Source: Sphingobium sp. MI1205 (GTDB taxonomy: Bacteria; Pseudomonadota; Alphaproteobacteria; Sphingomonadales; Sphingomonadaceae). Taken from it: a stretch of 64,000 nt of DNA. Both the position numbers and the translations under genes were made by a program. Every line of letters begins with the position of its first letter. Position 1 is the first letter of the stretch. The stretch spans positions 1,059,501 through 1,123,500 of the forward strand of contig NZ_CP005188.1 in the NCBI RefSeq assembly GCF_001563285.1, in the 5' to 3' direction. Shown in pieces: positions 42,833-51,346 of the stretch. Below the pieces are notes generated by a model, which was given only the letters and a program-made list of their open reading frames with translations, made no database searches and was not told the DNA's origin.

Positions 42833-43008
42833 CAGTTCCTGCCTCAACCCTTTTGCAGATCATCGCGAAGACGCTACTGGATATCGAGAAAGACCGGACT
42901 CCGAGCTTGGCGTCAGCCGAATAACGTTCAGAGGCAAATGATCGGCAGAAATCGACTGGCGGGCAACTATTTCGCGAGCACATCGGGCCACTCCCTAAAA
43001 CGAGGAAA

Positions 43009-44181
43009 ATGCGTAAAATGAGAGCTGCATCAAAGCCTCGGCTTCATGTGATTGCCATTGGTGGCGCGCAGCAATTTCCGCATTTTATTCCCGTGGCGTG
43101 CGAAGTGCAGCGGCGGGGAAGATTTGAAGTGACGATCTTCGTTCCATCGCGCGAAGACGCTTGCGCACTTGCGGGGCTGGCTCGAAAGATCAAAGCGGCT
43201 CTGCCTGAAATTGTCATCATGGGTCTTCCGCCAGGTCTGGCCGCAGCACCAACGAAGCTTCACAAGATGCTGCGTTTGCTAAACTCGTCGAGAAGGCTGC
43301 GCGCCTGTGAAACGATGTTATGTGCGGAACGCACCAGCACGCTTCTGAAACGGCTTCCAGGCCGTAGCCCCCCGCTGATCCACATACCGCACGGTGCTGG
43401 AGATCGCGCGGTAGGATTTGAAAAGCGCTTCTCCTTGTTCGACCATGTCATCGTAGCGGGTGCAAAGGATCGCGACCGGCTAATCGGGTCGGGCGTTGTC
43501 GCGCCGACACAATGCCATGTTGGCGGCCCTGTAAAGATCGCAGCGATGCTCAAATCAGTTGAGAGCCGTCCTCGCCTGTTCTCAAATCAACTACCCACCA
43601 TCTTGTATAATCCCCACTTCAAGAAGAGCTTAGGTTCAGCTGATATGTTCGTCCGCCCTTTGGTTGACGCTGTCATGAAGGAAGAGCGGTTTAACCTGGT
43701 CATCGCGCCGCATGTGCGGCTTGCCCAAGGCTGGAGCGAAGCAAAGCGGCAGGAGTGGAATAATTTATCAGTACAGGGCCGGGTCGCGGTAGACCTGGGA
43801 TCGGAAAGATCGATCGACATGACCTATACATTGGGTTCGGACATCTACATTGGCGATGTGAGCAGCCAAGTGTACGAATTTTGCATCCGGCCGAGGCCGT
43901 GCATATTCGTGAATGCTCATGGCGTCGAATGGCGAGGGGACGAGAGCTTTGCTATGTGGAATTTCGGCGAGGTGATAGAACTCGATCACGAAATCGGCGC
44001 TGCGCTTGAGCGGGTCACCGAGGCGCATGGATCATTTCGTCCGGTGCAACGCGAGCGCGCTAAATCCGCATTGATGGGCCTGAGATGGAATGAAGATGAC
44101 ATGCCCTGCTTCGGAGATGTTGACCCGATAATTCGCACTGCGGAGTTAGTGGAAGCAACCGTGTTTAAGCCAGCAAGCTGA
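43009..44181 (+). CDS. CDP-glycerol glycerophosphotransferase-like protein 1
   Basis: 390 residues with no TM helix. The C-terminal half carries features of teichoic-acid TagB/TagF-type transferases: LIHIPHGAGDRAV, ILYNPHFKKSL, APHVRLAQGW, and SIDMTYTLGSDIYIGDVSSQ followed by VYEFCIRPRPCIFVN. These match, block for block, the second copy at 49309. Known relatives transfer glycerol- or ribitol-phosphate from CDP donors to a lipid-linked glycan. A start at 43009 (GAGG three bases away) or 43018 is possible. AT-rich compared with the chromosome, like the glycosyltransferase before it. The 176 bases preceding it contain no gene I can identify. Confidence 0.72.
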   Translation: MRKMRAASKPRLHVIAIGGAQQFPHFIPVACEVQRRGRFEVTIFVPSREDACALAGLARKIKAALPEIVIMGLPPGLAAAPTKLHKMLRLLNSSRRLRACETMLCAERTSTLLKRLPGRSPPLIHIPHGAGDRAVGFEKRFSLFDHVIVAGAKDRDRLIGSGVVAPTQCHVGGPVKIAAMLKSVESRPRLFSNQLPTILYNPHFKKSLGSADMFVRPLVDAVMKEERFNLVIAPHVRLAQGWSEAKRQEWNNLSVQGRVAVDLGSERSIDMTYTLGSDIYIGDVSSQVYEFCIRPRPCIFVNAHGVEWRGDESFAMWNFGEVIELDHEIGAALERVTEAHGSFRPVQRERAKSALMGLRWNEDDMPCFGDVDPIIRTAELVEATVFKPAS

Positions 44182-44425
44182 GAAAGCCAGATCAACGAAG
44201 CAGGCATCGGCGAGCCTGCCGAGAGGAAGGCGCCGAAAGAGATCCATCCGCGCAAGGGTGGCAACCCGAAGTGCCTGGGAACCGTCGAAGCGCGAGGCTG
44301 CGCTTTGATCGGCTGCGGGATTGGATACAAGTCTTTTACGTCTGCAATTTGCCGTAACTAATATGGCAACTCGTCACTTTCCATGACCCCTTTCTAAGGC
44401 GGCTCATAATGCGCTCACACGCCCA
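44182..44425. other. 244-bp non-coding gap with unassigned coding-like debris
   Basis: Between the AT-rich acquired genes and the GC-rich flippase gene. A short plus-strand frame reads APKEIHPRKGGNPKCLG and runs to about 44360; it has no plausible start and I recognise no family. It may be the remnant of a mobile element or replaced gene. The rest is featureless. No inverted terminal repeats are visible. Confidence 0.3.
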
Positions 44426-45778
44426 TCACCCCAAACCCGCACCACCCTTCGCCACCGCCCTCCGGCTAGCCAGCCCCATCATCACAAACCCCACCACCGA
44501 CGCGATCACATTCGCGCTCGCAGCGCCGATGGTCCCGTGCATCGACAGCAGCACCGCCTGCAAGCCAAGCAGCAAGACCGTCGTCACCAGCGTGATACGC
44601 AGCGACAGCGACGCCCGGTCAGTCGCCATCAGCAGCGGGCGATAGCTGACGCCCAGTAGGTCGATGCAGGCCGCAATGCCCAGCAGCAGCAGCAGCGGAT
44701 AGGCGGGCAGGAAAGCATCGCCCGCGATCAGACCCAGCAACGGGCGCCCCAGCATCAGGATCAACGCAATGATCACCGCCCCGGAAACATAGGCCAGCCG
44801 ATTGGTGCGCCGAAACAGCGTCCGCAACTCGTCCTGCCCATGGCTGCTATGGGTCCGGCTCAACTCAACGAAGATGCTGCGGGAAAGCAGGCCGGAAATC
44901 TTCGTCAGCGACTGGGCAAGCTGATTGGCCAGCCGATAGAGGCCCGCGCCCGCAGGCCCCGCGAACAACCCCACGACCAGCACCGCCAGTTGTTGTCCCA
45001 TGGAAACCAGTGTGGTTTGCAGGTTGCTCGCGGTCAGGAAACCGATGATGCCGGGATTTTCCAGCCGCGCCTCCATGGCCCGGCCCGCGCGCCAGCTGCC
45101 CAGCCGCTCGCTGCCCACGCGCAGCGCCAGCCGCCAATATGTCGCCGCGCACAGCAGCTCCGCCACCGCCCAGGCGATCAGATAACCTGTGATGTCCGGC
45201 ATCAACGCCCATGCGACAAGCGCGCCGATCATGCGGCCTATCGGCACCATGGTTTCCGCGGCGGCCGCCAGATCGAATCGGTCGAACAGGCGCAGCACAC
45301 CTGTCGGGGACGACCGGATGGTGATCATCATGACCATGCAGAACAGCCATGTCTGCCACGCCATCGCGGGGGACAGCTCCATCATCGGCCCGAACGCGAC
45401 CAGGATGACCGCCGCGATCACGCCGCCCGCCGCCGCCGACGCCAGATCGATCAGAATGCAGAAACGCAGCACCCGGTTAAGCGCGTCATGATTGGCGGTC
45501 ATCAGGTGCGGCTGCCCATAACGCACGACGATCTGCCAGCTTTCGAAGCTCACCAGCGTCTTGACGATCGTCGCCGCGCTCAGGATCAGTGCGAAGCGGC
45601 CGAAATCGGCAACGCCCAGCGTCCGGGTGATGATCGCCAGATAGGCAAGGCTGAGCACCGCGCCCACGCCCTTGCCGCCCAGCAGCCAGCCGGTATTTGC
45701 CAGGATGCGGGCAAAGCCTGCCTTGGCCTCGCTCGACCCGTCCATGCTGTCCACTTGTGTTCCGGGCCTTTCGCTCAC
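44426..45778 (-). CDS. Wzx-type polysaccharide/lipid-linked glycan flippase
   Basis: 450 residues, about 12-14 TM helices, of the polysaccharide transporter (MOP) superfamily: NTGWLLGGKGVGAVLSLAYL, IITRTLGVADFGRFALILS at the N-terminus, and the repeated helix pairs typical of O-antigen flippases. It would move an undecaprenyl-linked oligosaccharide or phosphoglycan unit across the inner membrane. Starts at GTG (45778); an ATG eleven codons downstream is an alternative. GC-rich, like the core of the window and unlike the flanking transferases. It is divergent from the LicC-like gene with a 94-base gap that should hold both promoters. Confidence 0.88.
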   Translation of the reverse strand: MSERPGTQVDSMDGSSEAKAGFARILANTGWLLGGKGVGAVLSLAYLAIITRTLGVADFGRFALILSAATIVKTLVSFESWQIVVRYGQPHLMTANHDALNRVLRFCILIDLASAAAGGVIAAVILVAFGPMMELSPAMAWQTWLFCMVMMITIRSSPTGVLRLFDRFDLAAAAETMVPIGRMIGALVAWALMPDITGYLIAWAVAELLCAATYWRLALRVGSERLGSWRAGRAMEARLENPGIIGFLTASNLQTTLVSMGQQLAVLVVGLFAGPAGAGLYRLANQLAQSLTKISGLLSRSIFVELSRTHSSHGQDELRTLFRRTNRLAYVSGAVIIALILMLGRPLLGLIAGDAFLPAYPLLLLLGIAACIDLLGVSYRPLLMATDRASLSLRITLVTTVLLLGLQAVLLSMHGTIGAASANVIASVVGFVMMGLASRRAVAKGGAGLG

Positions 45779-45872
45779 CGCCTCTTGCCCGGCTATCTAG
45801 GGAAATGCGGCGCGAAGGGCAAATATCTCCTCGGCTTCCCTCGCCGGGGCAAAGCCATTATGGCGCCTTTCC

Positions 45873-46637
45873 ATGAGCATCAGCAAAGCCATCATCCTTT
45901 CCGCCGGGCAGGGCTCGCGCCTGTTGCCGCTGACCCGCGACGTGCCCAAGTGCATGATCGACTTCAACGGCCGCAGCCTCATCAGTTGGCAGGTCGCGGC
46001 GCTGGTCGCCAATGGCGTGACGGACATCGTCGTCGTCACCGGCTTTCGGACGGAGCGGGTGGAGGATCATGCACTCCAGCTTTACCGGGAAACGGGCGCG
46101 CGCATCCGCACGCTGTTCAACCCCTTCTTCCAGGTCGCGGATAATCTGGGCACCTGCTGGATCGCGCGGGAGGAGATGGACCGGGACTTCATCATCTTGA
46201 ATGGCGACACGATCATATCGGACGAGATCGTGGCGAAGCTGATCGCAGGGGCGCAGGACGCCATCACCGTCACGGTCGATGTGAAGGCCGAATATGACGA
46301 TGACGACATGAAGGTGAACCGCGATGCGGAAGGCCGCCTGCACGCCATCGGCAAGCGTTTGCTGCCCCCCGACACCAACGCCGAATCGATCGGCATGCTG
46401 GCGTTTCGGGGGGAGGGGCCTGCGATCTTCCGCAGCCAGATCGACCAGATGATGCGCACGCCCGAAGGGGTCGAACGCTGGTATCTCCGCGCGATCGACC
46501 TGATCGCCAGGGGCAACCGGGTAGGCACCGTGTCTATCCAGGGGCTGGATTGGCAGGAGGTCGATTTCCCGCAGGATGTGGATGCCGCCAATACGCTTAC
46601 CGCTCGCTGGCTGGCCGAAGGGCGCTACGCGAAATAG
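45873..46637 (+). CDS. LicC-like phospho-alcohol cytidylyltransferase / NTP transferase
   Basis: 254 residues. N-terminal loop ILSAGQGSRLLPLTRDVPKC, then MIDFNGRSLISWQV, NPFFQVADNLGTCWIA, the metal site ILNGDTIISDEIV, and VDFPQDVDAANTL at the end. This pattern is closer to phosphocholine/phosphoethanolamine-type cytidylyltransferases (LicC) than to sugar-1-P thymidylyltransferases. It would make a CDP-alcohol for the CDP-alcohol phosphatidyltransferase or the glycerophosphotransferase-like proteins nearby (inference). Its last 13 bases overlap the end of the convergent HIT gene. Confidence 0.85.
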   Translation: MSISKAIILSAGQGSRLLPLTRDVPKCMIDFNGRSLISWQVAALVANGVTDIVVVTGFRTERVEDHALQLYRETGARIRTLFNPFFQVADNLGTCWIAREEMDRDFIILNGDTIISDEIVAKLIAGAQDAITVTVDVKAEYDDDDMKVNRDAEGRLHAIGKRLLPPDTNAESIGMLAFRGEGPAIFRSQIDQMMRTPEGVERWYLRAIDLIARGNRVGTVSIQGLDWQEVDFPQDVDAANTLTARWLAEGRYAK

Positions 46638-47053
46638 GGTTTGATCCAGCCGGTCAGCGCCGCGATCTGCGCGCTGTCCAGCTTGACCGCGCTGCCAAGG
46701 TCCGGCTGGCCCGGCCAGCCTGCATCTGTGATGGTCATCCCCGCATGCTCCCTGCTACCCTCATAGCGCGGCAGGACATGGAAATGGACATGCGGATCGA
46801 CCATCATCAGCATCAGGTAATTGATCTTTTCATAACCGATCAGTTCTGAAAGCGCTGCTTCGATCGCCTTGGTCACCTGGGCCAGTTCGGCATGGGCTTG
46901 CCCCTCAAGATCCCCGAAAGCCGTAGCGTCAGACTTCGCCGCCAGCACCAGCGACCCCAGCGTCGCCTGCGCCGGACGCAGCAACACGACCCAATGCTCA
47001 TACTCGGCCACCAGTGTCGCTGGAAAACCGAATCTTTCAATGGTTTCATTCAC
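46625..47053 (-). CDS. HIT-family nucleotide hydrolase/transferase
   Basis: 142 residues with the histidine triad HVHFHVLPR preceded by YEKINYLMLMMVDP. HIT proteins cleave or transfer nucleotidyl groups. The gene start overlaps the stop of the CDP-alcohol transferase gene by 4 bases (ATGA), so they are co-translated; a role in removing CMP or cleaving a nucleotidyl intermediate in the same pathway is likely (inference). The 3' end overlaps the convergent LicC-like gene by 13 bases. Confidence 0.9.
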   Translation of the reverse strand: MNETIERFGFPATLVAEYEHWVVLLRPAQATLGSLVLAAKSDATAFGDLEGQAHAELAQVTKAIEAALSELIGYEKINYLMLMMVDPHVHFHVLPRYEGSREHAGMTITDAGWPGQPDLGSAVKLDSAQIAALTGWIKPYFA

Positions 47054-48123
47054 GCTTTCGCCTCCATCCAGCTGACGATCGCCCGCCCCGCGCGCTTCTC
47101 ACCATAGGCCTGCAGCAACCGCACCGCATGAACGATCAATGAGATCGCCGTCCACCACGCAAGCGCGATCAGCCCCAGATCCGGCCGCCCCGCGAGCAGC
47201 GAAACGAACAGGATCACCATATTGGGATTGCGCCGCGCCGTGATCAACCGGAACCAGCTGTCGAACCGTCTCCACACATGAATGTCCATCCCGAAATCCT
47301 TGATGAACATCCCCTCGATCAAACGCTGGAGCACATAGCCGCCCACGATGATCGCCATGACGACTGCGAAGGTCCCGTTCGGCAGCGCTAGCCCCCACGC
47401 CGACAGCCCCACGCCCCAGAAATACCACCAGAAAGGCGGATGGATCAGGTCGACGCCATGATCGGCGACATTGCCCCATTTGGACGATGTGATGGTGCAG
47501 CGCGCCAGCTTTCCATCCACGGTATCCAGCACCATGAAGATGAAGCCCGCCAGCATGCCGGTCCAGTACATGCCCTGCGCGAAAAGATAGGTCGCAATCA
47601 GGCAGAAGGTGGCGCCGATGGCAGTGACCATGTTCGGCGTCATGTGGATCGACGCTGCGAAGCGGGTAAGCCACAGCGCCAGTTCGGGCCACAGATATTT
47701 GGTGAGCAGATCCGTCACGCCCTTATAGGCGCCCATATAGCTGCGCCGTTCGATCTCACGCCGGGTAGCGGGGGTCAGTTCGCGGACAAAGGGCTGCTCC
47801 AGCTTGCGCAGTTGGCGGTTGTAGAGCTTGCGGCCATCGGCAAGGTCGATGACATGGGAGGCGTGTAATGGATCGGTGCCCGATGGCGTCTGCGCGACGA
47901 CCAATTCACCGTTCCAGGTGAAAACGGTACCGGGCTCCTCTAACACCAATCGGAGCAACAGAGGGTCGAAGACGTAGCGAAGATTGAAGATTAGTTGATG
48001 GCTCGAGGCGACGGCCGCTCCTGCTTGTGTCGCGCTCACGGTCAAACGACGGCATCGTTCCTTATTGGATATGCCCCAGACAGGCGTCTGATTTTCATTC
48101 ACGAACCGCACCGCATCGTCCAA
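47050..48123 (-). CDS. CDP-alcohol phosphatidyltransferase with N-terminal extension
   Basis: 357 residues from a TTG start (48121-48123, AAGGA eight bases upstream). The C-terminal 200 residues form six TM helices with the intact catalytic motif D-x2-DG-x2-AR-x8-G-x3-D-x3-D (DTVDGKLAR ... WGNVADHGVD). The N-terminal 130 residues are soluble and resemble the end of a nucleotidyltransferase domain (YVFDPLLLRLVLEEPGTV), joined by a basic linker (RREIERRSYMGAYKGVTDLL). The first about 60 codons are AT-richer than the rest, and the domain seems short, suggesting 5' truncation or replacement. It joins a phospho-alcohol from CDP to another alcohol in the membrane; both are unidentified. Confidence 0.85.
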   Translation of the reverse strand: MDDAVRFVNENQTPVWGISNKERCRRLTVSATQAGAAVASSHQLIFNLRYVFDPLLLRLVLEEPGTVFTWNGELVVAQTPSGTDPLHASHVIDLADGRKLYNRQLRKLEQPFVRELTPATRREIERRSYMGAYKGVTDLLTKYLWPELALWLTRFAASIHMTPNMVTAIGATFCLIATYLFAQGMYWTGMLAGFIFMVLDTVDGKLARCTITSSKWGNVADHGVDLIHPPFWWYFWGVGLSAWGLALPNGTFAVVMAIIVGGYVLQRLIEGMFIKDFGMDIHVWRRFDSWFRLITARRNPNMVILFVSLLAGRPDLGLIALAWWTAISLIVHAVRLLQAYGEKRAGRAIVSWMEAKA

Positions 48124-48236
48124 AGTGATTATTCCTTTAAGTGAGGAAGCACCCGAACTGCTGCGCTAGCTATAAGTGTGCCGATATTCCAGCTTGCAAT
48201 GAGCGTCGCGTATTTTAGAGCGACTGCCGGAAAACG

Positions 48237-49331
48237 ATGGCAATGCCCCCGCTGTCGCACGAAGGAAATATCTTGATCGGATGGTACGCGAAGAGCTTCG
48301 ATCCTTCTAAGGCGAGTATCAGGCTCCGTCTGCTTCAACCTATGGAATATCTCCGGGGCAGGGGCGTGAAGACAGATTTGTTTGACCCGGAGAAAGGTGT
48401 CGAAGCCTATGAAGCGATCATCTTTTCCAAGTCGCTGCAATCTGCAACCCTGCTCTTGGCGCGTGCGGCCAAGGCGGCTGGCAAGCGCGTAATCTTCGAC
48501 ATTTGCGACAACATCTTCGAAGCCAAGGACAGCCCGGCCAAGGCCCGCAAAATCGAATGTTTGCGGGAGATTCTCTTGCTCGCCGACGTTGTCGTTTACG
48601 CTACCCCGGCGCTTCAGGAGCAGATAAGCGGCCGAGTCCCGCTTATGAGTGCTCAACAACTCGTCATTCCCGACATGCTGGAGGATTTATCCACTCTGAG
48701 TGGCCGTCTTTCGCTGAAGGAGCGTTTTGACATGATGCGGCTGCGTCGCTTCCAGCGAATTCACACAGGTGCAATGCATTGTGTTTGGTTCGGGAAGTGC
48801 CAAGGCAGCAGGTCCGGCTTGGTGCATGTCCACGCCGCTGTGCGAGAGTTGGAGCTATTTTCCCGGTCGCACAAAGTCACCCTGACCATTATCGGAGATC
48901 AGCGCCTTCGTTACTGGAGCGCATCCCGCCAGTGGGATATCCCGCACTTCTATCTTCCTTGGACGTTGGGCAGTTTCTGGCCAGCCATGAAGATGCACAA
49001 CGTAGCTATCGTCCCAGTTGCGAAGAACGACTATACCGTTGGCAAGACGATCAACCGACCTGCTACGGCGTTGCGCGCGGGGCTGGGTGTGATCGCGGAT
49101 ACTATCCCCGCTTATGAAGAGCTGCGGCCGTTCATCGTGCTGGATGACTGGCAGCAGGGGCTACATCGCTATCGAGCGACCCATCCAAGCGACGATGCGG
49201 GATGCGAGGCCGCGCGAAAGCATATCGAGACACTCTATGGCAACGATGCGGTGGGCTCGCAATGGATGGCCCTTGCCGGGTCGGTCAGCGAGAAAATAAG
49301 GCCGCCGGTTAGCCAAGCGCCGCAGGGCTGA
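48237..49331 (+). CDS. GT-B glycosyltransferase-like protein
   Basis: 364 residues, no TM helix. Features of family-4-type GT-B enzymes: ILIGWYAKSFDPSKASIRLR at the start, VIFDICDNIFEAKD in the N-terminal half, and in the C-terminal half AIVPVAKNDYTVGKTINRPA followed by TALRAGLGVIADTIPAYEEL, the usual donor-binding position. AT-richer than the surrounding core genes. It is divergent from the CDP-alcohol transferase gene, and its 3' end overlaps the convergent glycerophosphotransferase-like gene by 23 bases. ATG at 48237 or 48243 could start it. The specific sugar is unknown. Confidence 0.72.
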   Translation: MAMPPLSHEGNILIGWYAKSFDPSKASIRLRLLQPMEYLRGRGVKTDLFDPEKGVEAYEAIIFSKSLQSATLLLARAAKAAGKRVIFDICDNIFEAKDSPAKARKIECLREILLLADVVVYATPALQEQISGRVPLMSAQQLVIPDMLEDLSTLSGRLSLKERFDMMRLRRFQRIHTGAMHCVWFGKCQGSRSGLVHVHAAVRELELFSRSHKVTLTIIGDQRLRYWSASRQWDIPHFYLPWTLGSFWPAMKMHNVAIVPVAKNDYTVGKTINRPATALRAGLGVIADTIPAYEELRPFIVLDDWQQGLHRYRATHPSDDAGCEAARKHIETLYGNDAVGSQWMALAGSVSEKIRPPVSQAPQG

Positions 49332-50391
49332 TCGACATGAAATGCGCAATGGCGTCCGCCTGTCGTTGGGACGCGGGGCGCTGCTCGATACTGGCGGACA
49401 ATGCGAAGCGTTTCTCCTGGAGCGTCTGGTATTGGGCTTGACGCTCATCAGCACGAGCGAGAGCGGGCTCCAGTTCGGTCAGGCTGTTGATGACCTGACC
49501 CATATGCCAGTGGGCGAATTGGTCGCGCTGCTGCCAGTCGATGTTCACGAAATTCGTGAAAATGCAGGGTCTCGGCTGCCTGATGAATTCATAAACTTGG
49601 CTGGAAATATCGCCCATATAGATGTCCGCGCTGTTCACGTATGTCATGTCAATAGAATAGCGACTGCCAAGATCGATCCGGATGTTCTGGGATGAAGAGC
49701 GAAGCAACCGCCCCGCGTTGCTCTTGACATGGGGCGCGATGATAAAGTTGAAATTCCGCAGACTTTCCAGATGCCGCAGGATGCTTTCGGCATGGTCATG
49801 CCAAGGCGACAGTTTCCGGTCGAAATGCGGATTATAGAGGATGACCGGATTGTCATTGGTGAAGAAGCGTCTGGGTGGGCCCATCAACTCGAATTTGGAA
49901 TATCCTGTGACCTCGCAATCATCGAGCGTGGCAAGCCCTCTCTCAATGAGGCGCGCCCTGTCCTTCTCCCCCATCACCAGTGTTAAATCATACGCGGCGT
50001 GGCGGGGATTATAGCCACCTTCCCGATCCCCGGCGCCGTGCTTCAAATGGATCATTCGCGCTGAAAAACCAGGAATCCTTCGCAAATGCGCTGAGGAAAC
50101 TTCCGTGGTCGCGATATAAGGGAAAAGGGACAGCCGGTCATAGTTCATCAGAAGCACCGCCAGACGCGAGGGCAACTGAAACAGCGAGTCAGGCGAGAAG
50201 GGTGGCTTTCTCAGCTTCTGCAAAGAAAGGCGTTTCTCGGTATCGAAGCTATCAATAAATTCGAGCATCCGGCGTGACGGTGAAAGAACTGTTACCTCAA
50301 TGGGGTAGGCGCGCGCCAGTTGAAGCGCGCCGGGGAGCCAGTGGAAAATCTGGTGCGCTTCGGAAATGGCTAGAAAAGCGATCTTCGCCAA
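49309..50391 (-). CDS. CDP-glycerol glycerophosphotransferase-like protein 2
   Basis: 360 residues from a TTG start at 50391 (AGGAG six bases upstream); the ATG further up at 50460 is less likely. It shares with the protein at 43009 the blocks HLKHGAGDREGG, VILYNPHFDRKL, APHVKSNAGR, SIDMTYVNSADIYMGDISSQ and VYEFIRQPRPCIFTNF, in the same order. No TM helix. Distant similarity to TagF-type poly(glycerol-phosphate) transferases is by motif, not certainty. The two copies probably add successive phospho-alcohol residues or initiate and extend a polymer (inference). It lies divergent to sdhB, with a 161-base gap. Confidence 0.72.
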   Translation of the reverse strand: MAKIAFLAISEAHQIFHWLPGALQLARAYPIEVTVLSPSRRMLEFIDSFDTEKRLSLQKLRKPPFSPDSLFQLPSRLAVLLMNYDRLSLFPYIATTEVSSAHLRRIPGFSARMIHLKHGAGDREGGYNPRHAAYDLTLVMGEKDRARLIERGLATLDDCEVTGYSKFELMGPPRRFFTNDNPVILYNPHFDRKLSPWHDHAESILRHLESLRNFNFIIAPHVKSNAGRLLRSSSQNIRIDLGSRYSIDMTYVNSADIYMGDISSQVYEFIRQPRPCIFTNFVNIDWQQRDQFAHWHMGQVINSLTELEPALARADERQAQYQTLQEKRFALSASIEQRPASQRQADAIAHFMSISPAALG

Positions 50392-50552
50392 TGCATGCTC
50401 CTGATCGTCGAATGGATTTGCCCATGAAGGGCGCTGCCGGTTTTGGCAACGGTCGTACAACCTAAGGGCTGGACCTTTTCCGGATCTTTGCTATTGCGCC
50501 GACCCATTGCAAGCCAGCTGCGCATCATGACATCCGCGAGGTAGCGAATAAG

Positions 50553-51341
50553 ATGGCCGAATTCTCTCTGCCCAAGAACAGCAAGATTTCCGGTAAGGGC
50601 GTGGCCCACAAGGCGCCTGACGGGGCAAGCAACGTCAAGAGCTTCAAGGTCTATCGCTACGACCCCGACTCGGGTCAGAATCCGCGCTATGACACGTTCG
50701 AGATCGATCTCGACAATTGTGGGCCGATGGTTCTCGACGCGCTGCTGAAGATCAAGAATGAATATGATCCGACGCTGACGTTCCGCCGTTCCTGCCGCGA
50801 AGGCATATGCGGTTCCTGTTCCATGAACATGAATGGCAAGAATGGCCTCGCTTGCACCACCTCGATCGAGGAATGCGCGGGCAAGGAAGTGCGCATCACG
50901 CCGCTGCCGCACATGGACGTCATCAAGGATCTCGTCCCCGACTTCACGCATTTCTACGCGCAGTATAATTCGATCAAGCCATGGCTGCAAACCGTCAGCC
51001 CCCCGCCGAGCGGTAAGGAGCGGCTCCAGTCGCCCGCCGACCGCGAGAAGCTTGACGGCCTTTATGAGTGCATCCTGTGCGCCTGCTGTTCGACCAGCTG
51101 CCCCAGCTACTGGTGGAATTCGGACAAGTTCCTCGGTCCGGCCATTCTGCTCCAGGCCTATCGCTGGCTGGCGGACAGCCGCGACGAATATACCGGCGAG
51201 CGCCTGGATGAGCTGGAAGATCCCTTCCGCCTCTATCGCTGCCATACGATCATGAACTGCGCGAACGTCTGCCCGAAGGGTTTGAGCCCGGCGAAGGCGA
51301 TCGCGGAGACCAAGAAGATGATGGTCGAACGGCAGCTCTGA
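50553..51341 (+). CDS. sdhB: Succinate dehydrogenase iron-sulfur subunit
   Basis: 262 residues of complex II, bridging the flavoprotein SdhA and the membrane anchor. [2Fe-2S] motif [15 protein letters not shown] with the later Cys in GLACTTS; then [16 protein letters not shown] and [14 protein letters not shown] for the [4Fe-4S] and [3Fe-4S] clusters. All ligands are present. sdhC, sdhD and sdhA are not in the window: the genes just upstream are of the glycan locus, on the other strand. Thus sdhB is separated here from its usual partners on the upstream side, or they lie elsewhere. The thioesterase gene follows by 5 bases. Confidence 0.97.
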   Translation: MAEFSLPKNSKISGKGVAHKAPDGASNVKSFKVYRYDPDSGQNPRYDTFEIDLDNCGPMVLDALLKIKNEYDPTLTFRRSCREGICGSCSMNMNGKNGLACTTSIEECAGKEVRITPLPHMDVIKDLVPDFTHFYAQYNSIKPWLQTVSPPPSGKERLQSPADREKLDGLYECILCACCSTSCPSYWWNSDKFLGPAILLQAYRWLADSRDEYTGERLDELEDPFRLYRCHTIMNCANVCPKGLSPAKAIAETKKMMVERQL

Positions 51342-51346
51342 CAAGC

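Noticed and set aside
44190..44340. Possible riboswitch before the flippase region
   Set aside because: Short GC-rich helices are visible, but no conserved core of any riboswitch class I know, and it is on the wrong side (3') of the flippase gene.
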